Assembly: GCF_007830115.1 (NCBI RefSeq)
Contig: NZ_VLKP01000003.1
Coordinates: 186,001 to 250,000 of the forward strand
Reading direction: 5' to 3'
Source of the DNA: Aerolutibacter ruishenii
GTDB lineage: Bacteria; Pseudomonadota; Gammaproteobacteria; Xanthomonadales; Xanthomonadaceae
DNA length: 64,000 nucleotides
Under the pieces are notes generated by a model that was not told the DNA's origin, did not search any database, and saw only the letters and a list, made by a program, of their open reading frames with translations. This document shows, one piece after another, positions 57,994 through 64,000 of this stretch (within the stretch, counting starts at the first letter, position 1; the number at the start of each line of letters is the position of its first letter). Position numbers and translations under genes: made by a program.

Positions 57994-58437
57994 TCAGGTT
58001 CGGGGCGCGGCACCATCATGCAACACGGCGACGCACTTGAGCTCGATGGCGATCGGGGTGGGCAGGGCGGTGATGCCCAGCGTGGTGCGGCACGGGGCCG
58101 TGCCAGCATCCGGGAAGTACTCCGCCCAGATGGCGTTGTAGGCCTTGAAGTCGCGCGCCATGTCGGTCAGGTAGACGGTCACGTCCACCAGGTCGGAAAA
58201 ATGCGCCCCGCTGGCTTCCAGCACCGAGCGCACGTTGTCGAACACCGCGTGCGCCTGGGCCGCGATGTCGTAATGCTTGAGTCGACCATCGGCGAAGTAC
58301 TCGTTGCCCGGGATGTGATCGCCATCCGGGTGGCGTGGGCCGATACCGGACAGGAACAACAGGTTGCCCACGCGACGCGCATGCGGGTAGTGGCCCATGG
58401 GCTTCGGCGCGCTGTCGGTTCGGATCACGTCGCCCAT
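57994..58437 (-). CDS. RidA-family protein, likely 2-aminomuconate deaminase
   Basis: 147 residues from the ATG at 58437, one base after the carbonic anhydrase stop. The YjgF/YER057c/UK114 fold is clear: VGNLLFLSGIGPRHPDG, SDLVDVTVYLTD and the C-terminal substrate Arg/Glu region APCRTTLGITALPTPIAIELKCVA. It is longer than typical RidA (about 128), as is the AmnD/NbaF group that hydrolyses 2-aminomuconate to 4-oxalocrotonate and ammonia. Operon context makes that role much more likely than general 2-aminoacrylate deamination. Confidence 0.86.
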   Translation of the reverse strand: MGDVIRTDSAPKPMGHYPHARRVGNLLFLSGIGPRHPDGDHIPGNEYFADGRLKHYDIAAQAHAVFDNVRSVLEASGAHFSDLVDVTVYLTDMARDFKAYNAIWAEYFPDAGTAPCRTTLGITALPTPIAIELKCVAVLHDGAAPRT

Positions 58438-58438
58438 G

Positions 58439-59101
58439 TCAGGTGACCCCGCAACCATCGGCGATCCGTGCCAGGGACAACGCATATGTCGATGGCAACT
58501 GCTCGGGCTTGTTCATGCTGATGCCGAGGTCGTTGATGCGTCCGTTCTCGAGGCTGTAGACCCAGCCGTGCACCGTCAGGTCCTGTCCTCGCGCCCACGC
58601 ATCGCGCACGATGTTGGTGTGGGCCAGGTTGACTACCTGTTCCAGCACGTTCAGCTCGCACAGCCGGTCATGCTGGTCGCGTTCGCCCTTGAAGCCGTGC
58701 AGGCAGCGCGTGTGCTTGTCGGCCACGTCGGCGACGTGGCGGATCCAGTTGTCCACCAGCCCCAGTCGTTCGCCCGTCAGCGCCGCATGCACGCCACCGC
58801 AGCCATAGTGGCCAACCACCATGATGTGCTTGACCTGGAGTACGTCCACCGCGAACTGCACCACCGACAGGCAGTTCAGGTCGGTATGCACCACCACGTT
58901 GGCGATGTTGCGGTGGACGAATACCTCGCCCGGCGCCAGGTCGGTGATCTGGTTGGCCGGCACGCGCGAGTCGGAGCAACCGATCCACAGGTACTCGGGC
59001 GCCTGCTGTTTGGACAGACGCTCGAAAAAGCCGGGATCTTCCTCGCAGATCCGCTCGGACCATGCACGATTTCGCTCAAGCAGTTCCTTCAGGGAATTCA
59101 T
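58439..59101 (-). CDS. can: Beta-carbonic anhydrase
   Basis: 220 residues, collinear with E. coli Can: zinc ligands C42, H98 and C101 with the D44/R46 dyad (GCSDSRVPA and VGHYGCGG). It interconverts CO2 and bicarbonate in the cytoplasm. The gene lies six bases after the dehydrogenase and one base before ridA, inside the kynurenine operon. Because ACMSD releases CO2, it may trap or recycle that carbon, much as CynT does in the cyanate operon. It may also be the general housekeeping enzyme. An ATG with moderate ribosome binding site precedes it. Confidence 0.95.
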   Translation of the reverse strand: MNSLKELLERNRAWSERICEEDPGFFERLSKQQAPEYLWIGCSDSRVPANQITDLAPGEVFVHRNIANVVVHTDLNCLSVVQFAVDVLQVKHIMVVGHYGCGGVHAALTGERLGLVDNWIRHVADVADKHTRCLHGFKGERDQHDRLCELNVLEQVVNLAHTNIVRDAWARGQDLTVHGWVYSLENGRINDLGISMNKPEQLPSTYALSLARIADGCGVT

Positions 59102-59107
59102 GGGTTC

Positions 59108-60532
59108 CTATCCAATCTGTATGCCGACGTTCTTGGCATCGGTAAAGAAGCGCATGGCTTCCAGGCCGCCCTCGCGGCCCAGCCCAGAAGCACCCACGCC
59201 GCCAAAAGGCGTGCGCAGGTCGCGCATCAGCCACGTGTTGATCCACACCATCCCCACGCGCAATCCTGCCGCCATGCGGTGCGCGCGGTTGAGGTCGTTC
59301 GTCCACACCGAGGCCGCAAGGCCGTATTCACTGGCATTGGCGAGCGCCAGCGCCTCGTCATCATTGTCGAAGGCCTGCAGGGTGACCACCGGGCCGAAGA
59401 TCTCGTCGCGGTTGCTCGCGCAATCCGGCCCCAGGCCTTCCACGACCGTCGGCGCGACGAACCAGCCGGGGCGGTCGAGGGTGTGGCCCCCGCACAGCAC
59501 GCGACCGCCTTCTTCGCGGATCCGTGCCAGTGCCGCGATGACCTTGTCGAAGTGGGCCTGGGACACCAGAGGGCCCATCTGGCTGTCGTCATCCATCGGG
59601 TCGCCCACGCGCAGGGCCAGCACACGTTCGACCAGCGCATCGCGGAACTCGGCGTAGATGCGGCGCTCGACCAGGATGCGTGACCCGCACAGGCAGATCT
59701 GGCCGCTGTTCTGGAACGCCGACCGGACGATGGTGTCGAGGTGGTCGCGCCAGTGGCTGTCGGTGAACACCAGCGTTGGGTTCTTGCCGCCCAACTCGAG
59801 CGAGACCTTTTTCAGCATCGGCGCAGCAAGGCCTGCGATACGCCTGCCCACGGCGGTGCTGCCGGTAAAGGACACCGCCTTCACCCGTGCATCCACTACC
59901 AGTGGTTCGCCGACCTCGGGGCCCAGCCCGTGCACGATGTTAAGGACGCCCGGCGGAAAGCCGATCTGCTGCATCAACTCGCCGAGCATGGTCGCGGTTA
60001 CCGGCGTGACTTCCGAGGGCTTGGCGACTACAGCGTTGCCTGCCGCCAGTGCGGGCGCGATCTTCCATGTGAACAGATAAAGCGGCAGGTTCCACGGCGA
60101 GATGGTCGCCACCACCCCCAACGGCTGCCGCAGGGTGTAATTCAGGCCGGCTTGTCCGTGGTGTGATTCGCTGGCGAACTGCGTGGCGGCGTGGGCGAAG
60201 AAGCGCAGGTTGCTGATCGCCCGTGGAATTTCCGCCTCGCGCGCCAGCTTGTACGGTTTGCCGCCATCGCGCGCCTCGGCGTGGGCGAAGTCGTCCAGCC
60301 GCGCCTCCAGGGCGTCGGCAAGGCGCTCCATCCAGCGCGCTCGTTCGGTCGTGGGCAACACGGCCCAGGCAGGGGCGGCCGCCTCGGCGGCGGCAATCGC
60401 CGCGTCCACGTCCTGCACGCTGCCTCGCGCCACCTGCGCGAAGGCCTCTCCGCGGGCCGGATCAAAAACGTCCAGCCACTGACCCCCGGAGGGATCGCGG
60501 TATTCACCGGCGATGAAATGGCCGAGACGCAT
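59108..60532 (-). CDS. 2-aminomuconate-6-semialdehyde dehydrogenase (ALDH family)
   Basis: 474 residues. It is an NAD-dependent aldehyde dehydrogenase: oxyanion Asn N148 (SPWNLPLY), general base E246 (SLELGGKNP) and catalytic C280 (NSGQICLCGSR). The CLCGSR block is characteristic of the 2-aminomuconate/2-hydroxymuconate semialdehyde group. It would oxidise the ACMSD product to 2-aminomuconate; the ACMSD and ridA genes in the same operon support this. It is the first gene of the tight operon; 128 bases separate it from the SDR gene, and I see no convincing promoter there. Confidence 0.92.
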   Translation of the reverse strand: MRLGHFIAGEYRDPSGGQWLDVFDPARGEAFAQVARGSVQDVDAAIAAAEAAAPAWAVLPTTERARWMERLADALEARLDDFAHAEARDGGKPYKLAREAEIPRAISNLRFFAHAATQFASESHHGQAGLNYTLRQPLGVVATISPWNLPLYLFTWKIAPALAAGNAVVAKPSEVTPVTATMLGELMQQIGFPPGVLNIVHGLGPEVGEPLVVDARVKAVSFTGSTAVGRRIAGLAAPMLKKVSLELGGKNPTLVFTDSHWRDHLDTIVRSAFQNSGQICLCGSRILVERRIYAEFRDALVERVLALRVGDPMDDDSQMGPLVSQAHFDKVIAALARIREEGGRVLCGGHTLDRPGWFVAPTVVEGLGPDCASNRDEIFGPVVTLQAFDNDDEALALANASEYGLAASVWTNDLNRAHRMAAGLRVGMVWINTWLMRDLRTPFGGVGASGLGREGGLEAMRFFTDAKNVGIQIG

Positions 60533-60660
60533 CCGGCTAATGTAGCAGTCGCGTCAACCCCTTCGGCAGGGTACGGAGTGGGGTGTGGGCCAACGCTGAT
60601 GTGGCCACGCCATTGGCCGCCGTTCCGCCAGCGGCCCTGCCGCCGACGGCACGCGATGGC

Positions 60661-61449
60661 CTACAGCGATCGCGTACGCCCACCGTCCACCGGCAGGTTC
60701 ACGCCGGTGATGTAACCCGCTGCCGGCGAGCACAGGAAGGCGATGGCCGCAGCCGTTTCCTCCGGCTTGGCGAAGCGGCGCATCGGGATCTCCGCCACCA
60801 TCTTCTCGAACACCGCCTCACGGCTCTGGCCGGTCTTGGCGGCCGTGGTGTCGATGATCTGCTCGATGCGCGGCGTCTGGGTGGAGCCCGGCAGCACGTT
60901 GTTGACGGTGATGCCCTTGGCCGCCAGTTCCGTAGCCAGCGTCTTGGCCCAGCTCGCCACCGCCCAGCGCGTGGTGTTGGACACGCCCAGCCCGGCGATG
61001 GGCTCCTTCACCGAGGTGGAGATGACGTTGACGATGCGGCCATAGCCGTCGCGCTCCATGCCGGGGATCACCGCTTCGGCCAGCACGTGGTTGGCCAGCA
61101 GGTGCTGGCGGTAGGCGGCCTCGAAAGCGGCGATGTCGGTGCCGTGTACCGTGCCCGGCGGCGGACCGCCGCTGTTGTTGACGAGGATGTGGACCGGCTT
61201 GCCCGCCGCGAGTGCCTCGACCTTGGCGCGCAGCGCATCGGTGCCGGCAGCGTCCGCGGAAACCCAGCCATGTGTCTGAAGGGTGTGTGTATGGGGCAGA
61301 GTGGCCGCCACTTCCCGCAACACATCTTCACGGCGCGCGAGCAGGGTGACATCGGCACCGAGTTCAGCCAGCGCCTTCGCCGTCGCCAAACCGATGCCTT
61401 GCGTGGCGCCACAGACCAGGGCGTGCTTGCCGGACAGGTTCAGGTTCAT
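60661..61449 (-). CDS. SDR-family protein lacking the catalytic Tyr/Lys
   Basis: 262 residues. The cofactor motif is intact (CGATQGIGLA, residues 13-22) and NNSGG (91-95) and the Ser region VISTS are present. Where the YxxxK motif should be, the sequence reads SNTTR (157-161), so Tyr and Lys are replaced by Ser and Arg. This matches a divergent SDR subgroup resembling FabG (beta-ketoacyl reductase-like) without the usual active site. The ribosome binding site AGGAG is good. It lies upstream of the kynurenine operon on the same strand; a role in that pathway is not shown. Confidence 0.85.
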   Translation of the reverse strand: MNLNLSGKHALVCGATQGIGLATAKALAELGADVTLLARREDVLREVAATLPHTHTLQTHGWVSADAAGTDALRAKVEALAAGKPVHILVNNSGGPPPGTVHGTDIAAFEAAYRQHLLANHVLAEAVIPGMERDGYGRIVNVISTSVKEPIAGLGVSNTTRWAVASWAKTLATELAAKGITVNNVLPGSTQTPRIEQIIDTTAAKTGQSREAVFEKMVAEIPMRRFAKPEETAAAIAFLCSPAAGYITGVNLPVDGGRTRSL

Positions 61450-61464
61450 CTCGGTCTCCTGGAA

Positions 61465-61767
61465 TCAGTGCCGCTGCGGCAGCTTCTGCACCATCAGTTC
61501 GCGCAGTTGTGCGTCATCGGCCGCCTGCGGTGGCGCCAGTTCTTCCAGCGTCAGGCCACGTGCCGCCGCATCGTCCGCATCCATGCCGTCCAGCGCCACG
61601 TACTCGGCGTCCATCAATGCCGCGCGTGCGGTGTCCTCGCTGTCGTAGGGCTGGGCGTTGCCGTCGCTGTCGAAGACTTCGGCCGTACCCGCGTCCAGCA
61701 CGCGCAGGCGTGCCCAGACCACCGTGCGGCCCAGCGTCGCCAGCCACCATTCGTCACGCATGCTCAT
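61465..61767 (-). CDS. Small acidic hypothetical protein
   Basis: 100 residues. I chose the ATG at 61767 because it overlaps the stop of the preceding gene as ATGA. It is soluble and acidic, with a beta-rich N-terminal half (DEWWLATLGRTVVWARLRV, VFDSDGNAQPYDSE) and a helical C-terminal half rich in Ala/Asp/Leu. No cysteine, signal peptide or membrane segment is present. I do not recognise a family. It lies between a small membrane protein gene and the SDR gene (15 bases before it), in a series beginning with asnS. Confidence 0.7.
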   Translation of the reverse strand: MSMRDEWWLATLGRTVVWARLRVLDAGTAEVFDSDGNAQPYDSEDTARAALMDAEYVALDGMDADDAAARGLTLEELAPPQAADDAQLRELMVQKLPQRH

Positions 61768-62072
61768 GCCGACACCACCAGTGACAACAGCCAAAGCAGC
61801 CCACCCGCGATCAGTCCGCCGATGATGCACATCAGCGAAATGCGGGCCGGCGTGGCCAGCCCGTTGAGGTTGCGGTCATTCGCGGCGCGGTAGCCGCCAC
61901 GCAGCAGCCACCACAACGACGAAGGCTTGGCGAACGCCAGTTCACCCAGGTTGCGCTGCAACTCGGGGTGGCGGTCGCGCACGTGCACCAGCGTCAGTGG
62001 CCAGAAGATCGCCATCGCGGTGGCGCCGGCAATCGCCAGCGCTACGCAGCACAGGGCCAGGAACAGGATCAC
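61764..62072 (-). CDS. Small membrane protein with two membrane segments
   Basis: 102 residues with a GTG start at 62072, three bases after the asnS stop. Membrane segments are at about 2-30 (FLALCCVALAIAGATAMAIF) and about 77-100 (SLMCIIGGLIAGGLLWLLSL). A basic loop (HVRDRHPELQRNLGEL) lies between them. I do not recognise a family. Its stop overlaps the next gene's ATG, so the two small genes are coupled to each other and probably to asnS. Confidence 0.7.
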   Translation of the reverse strand: MILFLALCCVALAIAGATAMAIFWPLTLVHVRDRHPELQRNLGELAFAKPSSLWWLLRGGYRAANDRNLNGLATPARISLMCIIGGLIAGGLLWLLSLVVSA

Positions 62073-62075
62073 CGG

Positions 62076-63476
<1,401 letters not shown>

Positions 63477-63619
63477 GCCTTGAATCCTTGCCGCAAAGGG
63501 CCGATATGGGGAAAGGCGTCGAGTTTACCGGTTGCCGGCGCGTGCTTGCGAGTCGGCGGCCGGTTTCCGGCAAACCCCCGTTCCGGTGGCCGTTCCCGGT
63601 CCTGTCAGGGGCGGGGCCG

Positions 63620-63671
63620 TATACTGTGCCCGTACCGTTACCGTACTTGTCGCGTAATTGTCCGTACTTGC
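63620..63671 (+). promoter_or_regulatory. Candidate promoter and direct repeats upstream of the Fe-S carrier gene
   Basis: TATACT (63620-63625) is a good -10 with a poor -35. Downstream of it CCGTACTTG occurs at 63641-63649 and 63662-63670, 21 bases apart, with further CCGTAC at 63630. The repeats could bind a regulator (for example an Fe-S sensor) but do not match a site I know. Confidence 0.4.
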
Positions 63672-63682
63672 TGGAGTCGCTC

Positions 63683-64000
63683 ATGGCCGTCACCCTCAGC
63701 CCCGCCGCCCTTGCCCGCGTCCAGCGCTACCTGGCCGAGACGCCGGGCGCCATCGGCTTGCGTTTTGGCGCGAGCAAGACCGGCTGCTCCGGCTGGCAGC
63801 ACAAGGCCGACCTGGCGACGGACGAGCGGGCCGGCGACAGCATCTTCGAGCAGGAGGGGGTCCGGATCTACGTGGACGCCATCAGCCTGCCCATGGTGGA
63901 TGGCACGGAGATCGACCTGGTCAAGCAGCGACTGGGTGACCAGTTCGTGTTCCGCAACCCCAACGTGGCCGATGAGTGCGGCTGCGGCGAGAGCTTCACC
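63683..64000 (+). CDS. A-type iron-sulfur carrier protein (IscA/ErpA family), 3' end cut off
   Basis: 106 codons are visible from the ATG at 63683 and no stop is reached before the edge; homologues end one to a few residues after the last motif, so little is missing. The three Fe-S cysteines are present: KTGCSGWQHK (about residue 37) and the C-terminal CGCGES. It is a HesB-like carrier that passes [4Fe-4S] clusters to apoproteins. The first motif has GCSGW in place of GCSGY/F. IscA or ErpA cannot be separated without the isc operon, which is not visible. Confidence 0.88.
   Translation, partial: MAVTLSPAALARVQRYLAETPGAIGLRFGASKTGCSGWQHKADLATDERAGDSIFEQEGVRIYVDAISLPMVDGTEIDLVKQRLGDQFVFRNPNVADECGCGESFT

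Noticed and set aside
60533-60660. A promoter for the kynurenine operon (TTGACG on the minus strand near 60556).
   Set aside because: A -10 at normal spacing would overlap the start codon, and TACATT lies too close; no convincing pair could be made.

Overview
The window is 64 kb of a high-GC gammaproteobacterial chromosome, most likely from the Xanthomonadaceae/Lysobacteraceae (Lysobacter or Luteimonas type). The reasons are the smc-zipA-ligA order, a long LigA, a MetH split into two genes behind an ArsR-methyltransferase regulator, a giant NAD-dependent glutamate dehydrogenase, DUF3011 and DUF2884 proteins, and a kynurenine-to-2-aminomuconate operon. It is core chromosome: I found no insertion sequence, prophage, CRISPR array, rRNA or tRNA. 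Genes are tightly packed and no gene-free stretch exceeds 300 bases; the longer gaps (about 200-255 b) are described through the sites found in them.

Layout. 1-5991: chromosome maintenance and translation (smc 3' part, zipA, ligA, epmA). 6112-10844: secreted DUF3011 protein, mtnA, gyrA. 10958-14712: a mixed block (Prx5 peroxiredoxin, CbpA-like co-chaperone, PilH-like receiver, AcuI/YhdH reductase, LOG-family hydrolase). 14940-20619 (minus): 2-oxoglutarate dehydrogenase genes sucA-sucB-lpdA. 20749-24307 (minus): purB-roxA-GNAT. 24561-25967: fumC, convergent with a DUF2884 lipoprotein gene. 26755-29329 (minus): a four-gene operon of a small exported protein, a YtrA-type GntR repressor, an ABC ATPase and an ABC-2 permease with an apparent frameshift. 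29455-36132: periplasmic glutathione peroxidase, two FKBP prolyl isomerases, ugd-slyX, a DUF2058 gene, an rRNA pseudouridine synthase and a RIO kinase. 36140-40996 (minus): ArsR-methyltransferase regulator and the two halves of MetH. 41166-49457: acyl-CoA dehydrogenase, NAD-GDH, NAD kinase and 5'-nucleotidase.

49549-63476 (minus) is one long directional block. Its core (60532 down to 53708) encodes 2-aminomuconate-semialdehyde dehydrogenase, beta-carbonic anhydrase, RidA-type 2-aminomuconate deaminase, 3-hydroxyanthranilate dioxygenase, ACMS decarboxylase, kynureninase and kynurenine monooxygenase. Together they would take kynurenine to 4-oxalocrotonate. Tryptophan dioxygenase and kynurenine formamidase must lie elsewhere. 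sbcB, a DUF2461 gene and an MFS gene follow with short gaps; asnS and two small genes precede an SDR gene upstream. A divergent A-type Fe-S carrier gene runs off the right edge.

The most unusual observations are: (i) a 113-nt three-stem palindromic element between lpdA and the LOG gene; (ii) a GGTG-N16-CACC palindrome over the -10 box of the GntR/ABC operon; (iii) a single in-frame TGA separating the two MetH halves, with a C9 tract just after the second start codon; (iv) a carbonic anhydrase inside a CO2-releasing catabolic operon; (v) an extra helix-hairpin-helix-like module in LigA; (vi) the frameshift in the ABC permease. No clearly new multi-gene system was recognised.
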